From positions 155,069,577 through 155,133,576 of the forward strand of contig CP136065.1 of the NCBI GenBank assembly GCA_032622095.1: a stretch of 64,000 nt of DNA, given 5' to 3'. The notes under the pieces are model-generated. The model ran no database searches. It worked only from the letters and a program-made list of their open reading frames with translations, and was not told the origin of the DNA. Shown here piece by piece: positions 35,501-46,112 of the stretch. Each line of letters opens with the position of its first letter. The first letter of the stretch is position 1. The DNA comes from Siphonodentalium dalli. Taxonomy: Eukaryota; Mollusca; Scaphopoda; Gadilida; Siphonodentaliidae. The position numbers were made by a program, and so were the translations under genes.

Positions 35501-35560
35501 TCAGAGCTATCTTTTTTCGACCGAAGACTGTTTATTATTCTCCAGTATTCTGAAGGATCA
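32540..35560 (-). pseudogene. LINE ORF2 reverse-transcriptase region, broken
   Basis: In minus-strand order: GHYPRSWSESQIKTLHKKSD followed by DPNKYKPIAL (finger motifs, about 35140-35235), then a 1-kb insertion (34131-35134). QFGFRKQRST follows at about 34050-34080, then the catalytic LLFADDLVMFSE with FADD at 33644-33655. Next are EYKYLGVTLSSTG (about 33440-33480) and KLIKPILLYGCEVW (about 33250-33300). The C-terminal LRVNNHNLEIEKGRH is followed by C-x2-C-x9-H-x4-C, ending at 32539. Several frameshifts and stops separate these blocks. The enzyme would prime cDNA synthesis on nicked target DNA. Confidence 0.9.
34131..35134. mobile_element. Non-autonomous DNA element inserted in LINE RT
   Basis: 1004 bp with imperfect inverted ends: TTAGGGTGCATTTACATTGC at 34131 against the complement of TTAGGTTTGGTTTACACTGC at 35134. 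Both continue into GTAGAAATGTA(T/C)ACAGATCT-like sequence. It interrupts the reverse transcriptase after 'KPIAL'. The interior contains an R-type repeat (34390-34690) and G-runs at 34505-34519 and 34525-34536. Terminal TTA/TAA may reflect a 3-bp target site as in Harbinger-type elements. I could not confirm a direct duplication. Confidence 0.7.
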
Positions 35561-35639
35561 ATGGTTTCAAGATTAGTTAATTTTTCGGAAATGCCCTGAT
35601 AAAAGATTCTAGATTTTAATTTTGTTTGTTTCTTTTATG

Positions 35640-36873
35640 CCTTTTTCGCATTAAAAAATCGCAAAATTAACGATTTGTCATATGGCATTTTCTTCATTTC
35701 CCCTATAGCACTTTCCATTTCTTTCTTCAACTGTTTGCACCTATCATCAAACCAAGCTATCTTCTTCCTCTTTTTATTTTTGTTAACATTAACTCTCTTC
35801 GTCGAAGCATTATTAATTGATGTGAGTATCACACTAAGATCACGCGTCACCATTTCCGAGCCACAAGCATCCGCCGGATATTTGTTTGATCTATATTGAT
35901 TAATTTTATTTTGAATAATATTTTGAGAGAAGGCCTCCTTCGCCTTACACGCACTCTCCGCACACCATTTCGTTGTGAAGTTAGCCTCTTTGTAAATATA
36001 TTTAAATGTTTTGTTGTTTACAGTGAACAACTTTAATTTCAAATGTATTGAAAGTTGACAATGGTCGGAAAAGTCAGTTGGAGATTTAATACAGAAGTAA
36101 GTAATATCGGATAGATATCGTTCATGTATCAATATATAGTCGACTGTGTTCGCGCCGTTATAATTTTAGCTGGTAAAGCTTCCGAGCGAATCTCCAAACT
36201 TCCTACCATTTATAACCCGTAATCCAGTCGATTTACACATTGAAAGTAAACATTTTCCAAATGTATTGCATTCTTTATCTAAGGTTGCTCTTTCCTTCAT
36301 AGAGTCAAATGTATAGTTTTCGGGAAGAGAAATATAATTGTCCTCGTCGTATGCAACATAATCGGACCTCCCTCCTGTTCTTGCATTGAAATCACCTCCC
36401 AATATAATTAGTTTATCAGATTCTAAGTCTGTTAAATATTGTTCAATATCTGAACAAATTAAATCTTTCCTATCATTCGTTTTCCAGTAACTTGAATTTT
36501 GAGGCGGTATATACACTGATATAAACATGTTTGTATCCAAGCCAAATATTTTGCCATCAAATTCTACGCTTAGTGCGAAATCTTGCACGTGATTTATTCC
36601 TTTGATGAATTTCTGATATTTAACTCGGCAGAAAAGTGCAATACCGCCTCTTACAGTTTTACCTATATGAGATAGATCAACACATTGGTATCCCGGTAAA
36701 TGTATTGATGCAACATCTTTATGCCATGTTTCGGTTATTGTTATGAAATCGTATCGATCAAGATGTGCAATGAACTCTTGGTCTTCAATTTTATTTACCA
36801 GGCCTTGTGCATTCCACGAAGTATAGCATATATTTCTCACATTGGAAGATTGTAAATGTATATGAGACGTCAT
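35640..36873 (-). pseudogene. LINE ORF2 start: apurinic-like endonuclease
   Basis: ATG at 36873-36871. Endonuclease motifs appear in order: SWNAQG (residues 19-24), TETW (47-50, catalytic Glu), RGGIAL (75-80), GGDFNAR (159-165, catalytic Asp-Asn) and, after one in-frame TAA near 36168, VDYIL and SDH (catalytic Asp-His). A basic linker (NKNKKRKKIAWFDDRCKQLK) follows and the frame is lost at 35640. This nuclease nicks the target site. Apart from the single nonsense codon, about 410 codons are open, making this the best-preserved part of the LINE. Confidence 0.92.
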
Positions 36874-37159
36874 GTTTGCTCTATCTCGTGGATCACCGGA
36901 GACAATTTCGAAAAACTTGATACACCAAAAACTTTTTCTTGTGAAATATTGTTTAAATATTAGATAAGCTTAGAATTGAAATAATCGATCATCTTACTAG
37001 TAGATGAGATTAGATTTTTAAAAATTAAACGTTTTTCCGTTAGCTTGTTGTCAAAACCTATTGAATTCAGCATATACGGATTTTATGATTATGCACAAGT
37101 CTATGTAATTTGTGTAGCGACATTCAACTATTGTAACGCAATATCAACATGTATATTAA

Positions 37160-39801
37160 CAATTTAAAAATTTCCTACTGATGACATCTGAAAATTTAAA
37201 GAGTTGATTTGTAAACATAATCAAGTCTTTTTGTAAATATGAATCACCACTGACATTCTGGTGCGAATTATTTGCAGGCATTCTATTAATTGTCTGTCTT
37301 CTTATTGGCTGACGTTCGTTGTTGAACATCAATTCGGACCTCGGGCGATAGTCCCGCATACCATTCGCATTAACATTCTTACCCATATGTCCTCTGTCTA
37401 TAGAATTCTTCTTGTTACCACACGAAACACACCGCCGTCAGAGCTGTTTCTCCAGTTTGTGACATATTTAATATTTCGAGCCAATACTCTGACCCCATCA
37501 AAGCTCGGGTGCCAATTATCCCAATAAAGATTGCTTCTTATTTCGGATGTTCTAATGTCAACGAATCCCGTGTATTGTCCACGAACGTACAGTTTTATTC
37601 TCGACACACCTCTCCTTAGCATTCATTTGTTTCCTCAACTAGACGATTGCTATAGTTTGAATGCAGAGTTGGCAGGATTGGAGAGAAGCGTATATCAGCA
37701 ACTGAAAGTTTGTCTTTAATTTTATGAATGAGTTCCGTAATTTCTGACTTTTTTGTGTGAATATTATTTCGGCAGCTATTAAAGGCACGTGCGGCCTTAA
37801 TTGTCGAAAATATTCATTTTTGTTCCAAACACCGTAAACAGAAAAACAGTAAAACGCATACAGTTCCGTTCATATATACCATGACCATCGCGTAAACAGC
37901 ATGTTATCATAAAGACCTACTATATTTTACCTAAGCAAGAGCCTGATTGTGTTACAGAAGACAGCACAATGCTACTGGTTAATCACATACAAATGGCATA
38001 AACGCTCTTTATTATTTCCATATCAGGTATTCACCAACAAAGAACGCTCTTTATGTTTACCATCATAATATAAACAAACACCAGAAAAGTAACTTTTTAC
38101 GCTTCTGTTTACATAACAATGGTCAAACACATGACCATAACATACTGTTTATGCGATATTTCTTATTTGTATACGGACAAAGTCTATCTACATTTTGATG
38201 TTCTTTCTGTTTGTGGCGGTTTTTGACGGGTGGGGATATTTTCACAGGATACCCACCGCCAAGGCCAACCGTGTCTTTAATGCCAATATGCACAGTTACT
38301 TTGTTAACATTTCTGAATTTAGCTGCATTGTCATCCTGCAACCACCCAATGAGTCCCCCGATCCTCTGACCCGGACGAAATACAATGTTAACTCTTTCGT
38401 TTTCAACTCTCATTTTATCAGAATTGAGTTTCCTCAAACATGAATCGCCGAGTATCAGATGAAGGGGCTGGTCAGGTTCATTACGATTCTCAAGATATTG
38501 AGAAATTGCAGAGGCGTCAGTCTCGTTAATCACATGTGCACCACTGTCATCCGAGAAATCTTCTTCACATTCACAAGGAATTGACACCAGTGTTTCGTTG
38601 TGTTCGGCTAGCACATCATATTTGTTTGCAATTGGAATTGTGTGTTCAATAATCTCCATCGTTGTCCGATTTTCAGCGATATCCACACTCTGAACGATTA
38701 ATGGCTTATTTCCTGCATTGATCGAAGGTGTTTCCGTTGTGGCGTTCGAGACAGAATTACTTTCAGAAGCACTTCTCGATCCTTCAGTGACTTCTTCAGG
38801 GAAGACACCTGATTCGCGAGTCTGCCATTATGCATTCGTAACTCTTTAGATTCCTGTTCTAATTTAGAGATCTTCTCACCAAGCTCAGATTGTAAGCTTT
38901 CATATCGTTTACTTATCTTCAATTCCAATTCTGCAGTTTTTGCGTTTATGTTGTCAGTCATTTCACTACGAATATCATTAATGGTTTGATGAAAATAGTC
39001 GTTCATTTCTATCCCATCCAGCTTACTTTCTTCCATCATCATATGCATCTCATCAACAGACCGTTTTAACGTTGTGGTAGATATGTAGTCTCCAATATAT
39101 TTCCGAGCCTTTTTATTAACAGTCACACCATGTTTCCTTTTTGGAGTAACAAACAAGACAGATTTACATTGTTTTTGTCAATATCAACGGATGACACATT
39201 TATTTCTTCGTTGCTTTCAGTATTCATTGTGACCTGCGAATTTTGGTTTTGAATAACATCTGCTTGTTCAGTATAATGTATCACAGGTTGAACATTCCCC
39301 GTATCAGCGTGTTCATATTGTTTATCGAGAACAGAATCCAGATTTCTAAGAATTTCCATATTGAATTCCGAATCAAATCCGGACTTGTGAATAACAGGCA
39401 AAATGTTTTTTAGCCACCAAGACACATTCTCTTTTGTTCCTTGCAGCATGATTTTATTTTGTGTACGAATGAGGTGAATAGTGACTCGCCGGGCTTTGGT
39501 TTTCGCAGGTACATTACAATGTCCTCGACTAAATTTCTATCTTTATCACTTGCACATCTCCATATCGCACCACATTTCTCGATAGATTGTTTTTTATTCC
39601 AATATTTGTCCCTGATGTCTTTTTTGTAACATTCAAAACGGTGTGTATCGAGTTCCAATGTTATGCATTTACCTTTGTTTTTAACTTCAATTTTCTCGAA
39701 AGTGTCCATCATTCCGTCTGTTTTCTTTTTTCTGCTTTCTTCACATCCAGCGAATAGTCCCTCTCGTCTGTTACGATGAAATTCTCTTCATTAACATCCA
39801 T
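37160..39801 (-). pseudogene. LINE ORF1 with coiled coil and SGNH-type domain, broken
   Basis: ATG at 39801-39799 begins MDVNEENF. A frameshift follows within 35 codons. Later pieces at 39712-39123 and 39156-38698 give a basic N-terminal part and a heptad-like coiled coil (ELGEKISKLEQESKELR region). The piece at 38686-38290 carries LILGDSCLRKL (SGNH block I, Ser) and VHIG(I)N (block III). After the MITE at 37779-38280 the frame continues, and DNWHPSFDGVRVLA at about 37500-37545 is block V (Asp...His). Esterase-like ORF1 domains are known from CR1-like elements. There are several frameshifts. Confidence 0.82.
37779..38280 (-). mobile_element. TTAA-flanked MITE-1a, copy 3, inside LINE ORF1
   Basis: 502 bp, inverted relative to 1534-2036, between TTAA 37779-37782 and 38277-38280. 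The LINE frame reads ...VHIGI on one side and resumes ...NSCRNN on the other across one TTAA, so the insertion site is known to the base. AACGCTCTTT lies at 38001-38010 and 38043-38052. Confidence 0.93.
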
Positions 39802-40044
39802 TTTATTCCAGTTTAATGTCTAATTGACTGTCTCCGGTGATCCGCGAAGTTTGTTTAGTAGATTTCCATCAAATTTCAATATGCAGAGATATAGAGAAAA
39901 CCTACGGAGCAATTTCCGTTCTTGCCTATCACGTCGCGACGTTATAAAGTTTACATAACTATATATGTTTTAATTTTCCTTCTGTTGATGGCGATTTGAA
40001 CAAATATGAATATTTCTGCAAACGAACGCCGCCCGTGCCTTTAA

Positions 40045-40696
40045 ACGTCCATATCCAAATTAGCAGCTATAATACGGTGTCTTATATCCAGTTGTTGATA
40101 ACTCTCTGCTTGATATCAACATTTGTTTACATTGGGTTGTAATATTTGTGGCTGCTTTATTCTGTATTGCAATATATGGTTGAATGATGTTATATCATGA
40201 AATGAAATATTTAACTCATCAGTACCTCTCATAGATCCAGTGATTAGATAGTGTGGAAATCGTTAATTATTTAACAGTTCTTGGCACTTAAATGGACAAC
40301 AACGAAAACAATATTTTCAACCTCTCAACTGTATTAAAATTACATTTTATCTTTTCTTTTTGTTGTTCATATTTTATATAGTAGATCTGCATATGATGAT
40401 GATGTTCTTTCCCCAAATGTGGTTATCAAGAAAATTTATACTGCTTTATTATATATATCTACATGGAAATAAACCGCGAGGCCAAAAAATGCCATACCCC
40501 GAGATCTGTTTTAAACATGAAATCAACCATATTTGACATATACAAATGGACACGTCTTCTCTGTCATAGCTGAAGTTGACCCAAAACTCATGATGGGGTG
40601 GACAGGAAGACAACCTATTGGCATGGCTCTGTCCACTCCAGGCAGAGTTGCACCCATTTGGGAGTACGTGTGATATAGTTTTCTATATCACATTGA
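40045..40696 (+). repeat. Unannotated stretch with dispersed repeat S
   Basis: About 40120-40360 resembles 63410-63700: 'ggttgtaatatttgtggctg' against 'ggctggaatatttgtgactg', then 'ttaacagttcttgg' and 'tttcaacc(t/c)ctca'. Part also occurs inverted at 57390-57470. Function and ends unknown. The rest shows nothing. Confidence 0.45.
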
Positions 40697-40723
40697 CCCC
40701 CCCACCCCCCCCCCCCCCCCCCC
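40697..40723. repeat. Poly(C) tract
   Basis: Run of C broken by one A, length about 27 bp. Length is likely unreliable in assembly. Confidence 0.95.
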
Positions 40724-40807
40724 ATGGGCAAGAAACTGGTTTACAAGACAAAAAACTAATCCTGTTTTATTAATAACCACGCTTTGTATTAAATGTATAA
40801 TGTATTA

Positions 40808-40808
<1 letters not shown>

Positions 40809-40889
<81 letters not shown>
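40809..40889. repeat. (CT)n microsatellite
   Basis: About 80 bp of CT dinucleotides with few interruptions. Confidence 0.97.
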
Positions 40890-41524
40890 ATCTCTGCATG
40901 TGAAATTCAAGAGTTTTCGCTGAATAGAAATTCTTGTTGAAATATGATGAAATTTTTGCTTGAATTTAAACAAAACGCCATTAAAGTGCATAATTATAAT
41001 ATCATATACATTCTTTGTAGTAGCTCCATAAATATGCTTGGTCGATCCATATGTAAGTTAGAACATAACACGACCATTTGACCCATGCATGAGGTCTTAA
41101 CAAATGGTTGTTGACGAAACTCAATGAAGGGCATACTCATTTTGATTTCAATCCACTCTAACTATTCAATGCATGAGACATTCAGAGCGGAAATGCGCTT
41201 TATCTATGGAGTCACTACTTCGAAAGCGTCCATGACCTTCGGTAAAGACGACACGACAGGCGGAGGAATCAGATAAAGAAGACGGATAATCATTCATATC
41301 GTGGAATCTCATGAACTACGGAGATTATTTGAGGATAGCATGCAGAGGAACGCGACATGACATCATCTACAAATGTACGAAGTTTTCGCACACAACGATA
41401 CAATATACACCGATAGCTCAATCTAGCAGTTAGACAAAAATGCAGGTATGTGTCTCGTGTTATAAATAGAACTATGTTATGATGTTTGCGTTTGCGTCGA
41501 ATGGCTATAGCGTTATACTGTTCT
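40890..41524. other. No gene recognised
   Basis: No coding or repeat structure that I can support. Confidence 0.4.
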
Positions 41525-42140
41525 TGGTTTTGTCTATAGATCATGCCACGAATGATCAATCTCTACTCTGGCTAACACCCGCAGAGATCATATTTCACAG
41601 ATACAAAACTTGGGAACTTTTTGATGTTCTGACCCTTTCTGACAAGGAACTTTATAACATTGAACATACAGGACAGGAAATATATTTCTTTGTTAATACT
41701 TGTTTCCCAATAATCTATTTCATATTAGGGAGTGGTCCCAGGTCGAGATTGCATGCTTTTCTGTGACATACATGTGTGAGCAATATCGCAATAAACATTG
41801 AATTGATTACTCATGAGATATTCCATAATTGTAAGCGACGCAAAGCAAAATCGCTTACTAAATCACTTAACTCGTGCAATTTCGAGTTGGGACCTTCACT
41901 TACAGTGAAGTACATTATTAAGGGACAGGTAATAACTAAGAACTATATTTCCCGCGTTATTTTTTTGACTTTATAAGGTTCCCTGTCAAAGCTTCAAAAA
42001 GTTCCAAGGTTTTGTATTGGTGGAATATGATCTCTATACCACTGGTGGGTGGGTTCCTCTACTCGAATCAAATATTTTTTACCCCCGAAGCCAAAGAAAT
42101 AGTAACTTGGGAGCGTCAATTCGGATTATGCATCTAAATA
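41525..42140 (+). repeat. Dispersed repeat N, copy 2, ending in an L-type fragment
   Basis: It shares 'gatcatgccacgaatgatca'-like sequence, 'actttttgatgttctgacc', 'ggtaataactaagaactata' and 'cccgcgttat' with other N copies, and includes MITE M at 41734-41894. The right end (42050-42140) carries the MITE L terminal words 'actcgaatcaaatattt' and 'aagccaaagaaatagtaa'. N and L may therefore be parts of one larger family. Confidence 0.55.
41734..41894. mobile_element. Short MITE M, copy 2
   Basis: GGTCCCAGGTCGAGATTGCA at the left and the complement of GGTCCCAACTCGAAATTGCA at the right, 161 bp, aligned with 1088-1236. Confidence 0.6.
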
Positions 42141-42459
42141 TCTGCATGGTGAACCCAACTATGCTATAATTCATTCATGCAGTATTCATCACATGTTTTG
42201 AGCTGTGAACGGTTGAGTGGATATATTGGTCGAAATAAATCATTCGCAACACAAAGCAACCATCAATTTCTGGAAAAACCAATTGCCATGTCATCCAATT
42301 TCATGGTAAATATTGGCGCCCCCTATCATTAATATTGCACGAGTGAATTCATTTGAGAAAATAAGATATACAAAATGTGGTCCCCTGATCCTTGCAGCTC
42401 CTAAACTCACAACACGAAATGTCTTTCATGTAGGCAAACTTGACGTCCGTTCAGTGGCC
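42141..42459. other. No gene recognised
   Basis: Spacer before the 41-bp tandem array; nothing supported. Confidence 0.4.
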
Positions 42460-42750
42460 GCATTCGTAGATAAAATATGTCTCATATTCATGAGATATGT
42501 GCATTCCTGGATAGAACAGTCTGTCATATGTTGGAGATATATGCATTCGTAGATAGAACATGTCTGCCATTGATAGGATATAAGCACTCGTAGATAGAAC
42601 AAATCTGCCATTTATATAAAATATGCATTCGTAGATAGAACATGTCTGCCCAATATAGGAGATATGCATTCGTAGATAGAACATGTCTGCCATTATATGA
42701 AGATATTAGCATTCGTAGATAGAACATCGTTGCCATATATATGATATATA
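42460..42750 (+). repeat. Tandem array, unit about 41 bp, seven copies
   Basis: 'gcattcgtagatagaacat' recurs starting at 42460, 42501, 42543, 42584, 42625, 42666 and 42709, with 'gtctgccat' following in most units. It ends about 40 bp before the Foldback element. Frames through it are repeat artefacts. Confidence 0.9.
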
Positions 42751-42790
42751 ATTATATTGCATTTGCACTGTGGCCTATGGAAAACATTTA

Positions 42791-42798
42791 GTTCCTTC
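42791..42798 (+). repeat. Left 8-bp target-site duplication GTTCCTTC
   Basis: GTTCCTTC immediately precedes GGGACATG. The same octamer follows the right end at 47084-47091. Confidence 0.9.
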
Positions 42799-44080
42799 GG
42801 GACATGACAATCTGCGGGATGGGATGGGATATGGGACAAAACGACAATCTGCGGGAAATAATTTCAAATTGCGTGGGACGGCCGATATCTCGAGGAATAC
42901 AGGGCGCAGGGGGCTCATTTTGGTGTTTAACGAAAGGTCCACATTCGCCCTACTCACACATATTAACCCCACCACTGACCGGACATCAGAAGTTGCATTA
43001 TTTGATCGACAACTGACCTAACATGGGGTGGAATTTGGGATAGAATGACAATCTGCGGGACAGGATTTTCAAATTGCGTGGGACGGCCGAAATCTCGAGG
43101 AATACAACGCGAAGAGGGCTACTTTTGGTGTCTAACGAAAGGTCCACATTCGCCCTATCCACACATATTAACCCCGCCACTGACCGGACACCGGAAGTTA
43201 CATTATTCGGTCGACAACTGACGTAACATAAAATTCCACAAACACGAAAAACTGCGTTCGACATTAATGTTTAGAATTTAGATTTCTCGTTGATTACAAT
43301 AGCAAACAACAAGTTTTAAGTATCAAATAACGCAGTGGAATACTGTGCATTCGTTTTTAGCTACAATATGGCTGTTTTAGTGCGAATATTGTAATAGCGA
43401 ACACGCAAACACGCTCCGATAAAACAGCTAAAAATAGACTCGATGTTTACAATTACAGGATCGATTTCAGCCGGTATATTCAATATAATGGGGCGTATAG
43501 TATATCAAAATGTAGAATTAGACACGGGGAATGTATTATTTTCCATATGGGTCCACCAGGCGGTGAAATTGTTGCAGAAATTCGCTCCAAGATATTCTCA
43601 CTTATTTTTATTTCAGTTGTGACTAAAAGCCCAGATGCCGGAGACCAGCGACTAAAACCCAAGTTACAAAATATATCAACTGGTTTGAACAAATGAATAT
43701 GTCAATGGTAAGACTATTCAAAAGAATATTCAAATCAAATAGTGTTTATAGACTTAAAAACTTATGTATCCGCCATTCATATGCGGTGGAGGTTCTCATA
43801 TTATCTGCCAGTCATACGCGGGGGAGATTCTCATATGAACATATTATCTGCCGGTCATACGGGGTGGAGGTTCATATTATCCGCCGGTCATACGCGAGGG
43901 AAGTTCTCATATTATCCTCCGGTCATACGCGGGGGAGGTTCTGATATGAACATATTATCTGCCGGTCATACGCGGTGGAGGTTCATATTACCCACCGTCA
44001 TACGCGAGGGAGGTTCTCATATTATCCTCTGGTCATACGTTGGGGAGGTTCTCATATGAACATATTATCCGCCGGTCATA
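42799..44080 (+). repeat. Left inverted arm of the Foldback element
   Basis: In order: tip with two 204-bp units (42799-43240), middle (43241-43769) and tandem array (43770-44080). Mirrored by 47083 down to about 45800. Confidence 0.88.
43770..44080 (+). repeat. Left tandem array of 33/35/43-bp units
   Basis: Units read GGTCATACGCG...GGAGGTTC then CATATTATCYGCC, in 33-, 35- and 43-bp versions that alternate to give a 111-bp higher-order repeat. The array breaks at 44080/44081, where the orientation inverts. Confidence 0.9.
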
Positions 44081-46112
44081 TCCTCCCTCGCGTGTGACCG
44101 GTGGATAATATGAGAACCTCCCTCGCATATGACCAGCGGATAATATGAACCTCCACCGCGTATGACCGGCAGATAATATGTTCATATCAGAACCTCCCCC
44201 ACCTATGACCGAAGGATAATATGAGAACTTCCCTCGCGTATGACCGGCGGATAATATGAACCTCCACCGCGTATGACCGGCGGATAATATGTTCATATGA
44301 GAACCTCCACCGCGTATGACTGGTGGATAATATGAACCTCCACCGCGTATGACCGGCAGATAATATGTTCATATGAGAACCTCCCCTACATATGACCGGA
44401 GGATAATATGAGGACCTCCCTCGCGTATGACCGGTGGATAATATGAGAACCTCCCTCGCATATGACCGGCAGATAATATGTTCATATGAGAACCTTCACT
44501 GCGTATGACCGGTGGATAATATGAACCTCCACCGTGTATGACCGGCGGATAATATGTTCATATCAGAACCTCCCCCACATATGACCGAAGGATAATGAGA
44601 ACTTCCCTCGTGTATGATCGGCGGATAATATGAACCTCCACCGCGTATGACCGGCGGATAATATGTTCATATGAGAACCTCCCCAACGTATGACCGGAGG
44701 ATAATATGAGAACCTCCCTCGCGTATGACCAGTGGATAATATGAGAACCTCCCTCGCGAATGACCGGCGGATAATATGAACCTCCACCACGTATGACCGG
44801 CGCATAATATGTTCATATCAGAACCTCCCCCACATATGATCGGAGGATAATATGAGAACTTCCTTCGCGTATGACCAGCAGATAATATTATCCTCCACCG
44901 CGTATGACCGGCGGATAATATGTTCATATGAGAACCTCCACCGCGTATGACCGGTGGATAATATGAACCTCCACCGCGTATGACCGGCGAATAATATGTT
45001 CATATACGAACCTCCCCCACGTATGACCGGAGGATAATATGAGAACCTCCCTCTCGTATGACCGGCGGATAATATGAACCTCCACTGCGTATGACCGGCA
45101 GATAATATGTTCATATGAGAACCTCCCCTATGTATGACCGGAGGATAATATGAGAACCTCCCTCACGTATAACCGGTGGATAATATGAGAACCTCCCTCG
45201 CGTATGATCGGCGGATAATATGTTCATATGAGAACCTCCCCATCGTATGACCGGAGGATAATAAGAAAACTTCCCTCGCGTATGACCGGTGGATAATATG
45301 AACCTCCACTGCGTATGACCGGCAGATAATATGTTCATATCAGAACCTCCCCCGCGTATGACTGGGGGATAATATGAAAACTTCCCTCGCGTATGACCGG
45401 CGGATAATATGAACCTCCACCGCGTAAGACCGGCAGATAATATGTTCATATGAGAACCTCCCCTACGTATGACCGGAGGATAATATGAGAACCTCCCTCG
45501 CGTATGACCGGTGGATAATATGAGAACCTCCCTCGCGTATGACCGGCGGATAATATGTTCATATGAGAACCTCCACCGCGTATGACCGGTGGATAATATG
45601 AACCTCCACCGCGTATGACCGGCGGATAATATGTTCATATCAGAACCTCCCCCACATATGATCGGAGGATAATATGAGAACTTCCCTCGCGTATGACCGG
45701 CGGATAATATGAACCTCCACCGCATATGACCAGCGGATAATATGTTCATATGAGAACCTCCACCGTGTATGACCGGTGAATAATATGAACCTCCACCACG
45801 TATGACCGGCTAATAATATGTTCATATCAGAACCTCCCCCACGTATGACCGGAGGATAATATGAGAACCCCCCTCGCATATGACCGGTGGATAATATGAA
45901 CCTCCACCGCGTATGACCGGCAGATAATATGTTCATATCAGATCCTCCCCGCGTATGACTGGAGGATAATATGAAAACTTCCCTCGCGTATAACCGGCGA
46001 ATAATATGAACCTCCATCGCGTATGACCGGCAGATAATATGTTCATATGAGAACCTCCCCCGCGTATGACTGGCAGATAATATGAGAACTTCCACCGCAT
46101 ATATGAATGGCG
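44081..46112 (-). repeat. Right tandem array of the same units, inverted, about 2 kb
   Basis: The same units in opposite orientation, about six times longer than the left array, with the 111-bp higher-order repeat visible in long runs. It generates long open frames on the minus strand with repeated SAGHTRWRF and YYPPVIRGGGS peptides. Unit lengths divisible by 3 as a set explain the openness; I do not call a protein. Confidence 0.9.

Larger units (their letters stand above)
32265..39952 (-). mobile_element. CR1-like non-LTR retrotransposon (LINE), degraded, near full length
   Basis: It runs on the minus strand from a short 5' leader (39952-39802) through ORF1 and ORF2 to a 3' end without poly(A), 'caataaatattctattc' into TATG. 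That tail resembles the ATTCTATG-type tails of CR1. Subtracting two insertions (502 and 1004 bp) leaves about 6.2 kb. Support for the CR1-like group is the SGNH-type ORF1, the apurinic-like endonuclease, the reverse transcriptase and the C-terminal zinc knuckle. Multiple frameshifts and stops make it inactive. Confidence 0.88.
31733..40044. mobile_element. MITE-1b split by the LINE, with an inverted left end
   Basis: The element is 31733-32264 plus 39953-40044, ending CGTGCCTTTAA. The left 130 bp or so (to about 31873) is not the normal left end. It is an inverted copy of the right end, joined to the body at 'tatgctgttaaaatattcag'. The copy is therefore foldback-like. The LINE break falls at 'gttcggcata' on the left and 'cataactatatatg' on the right; CATA on both sides may be a 4-bp target duplication, with about 8 bp lost next to it. 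AAAGAGCGTT is at 32064-32073. Confidence 0.8.

Noticed and set aside
43770-46112. Long open frames with repeated SAGHTRWRF/YYPPVIRGGGS peptides (up to 212 codons)
   Set aside because: They lie in the inverted tandem arrays of the Foldback element. Similar frames occur in both orientations and result from unit lengths summing to a multiple of three. No start context or other gene features.
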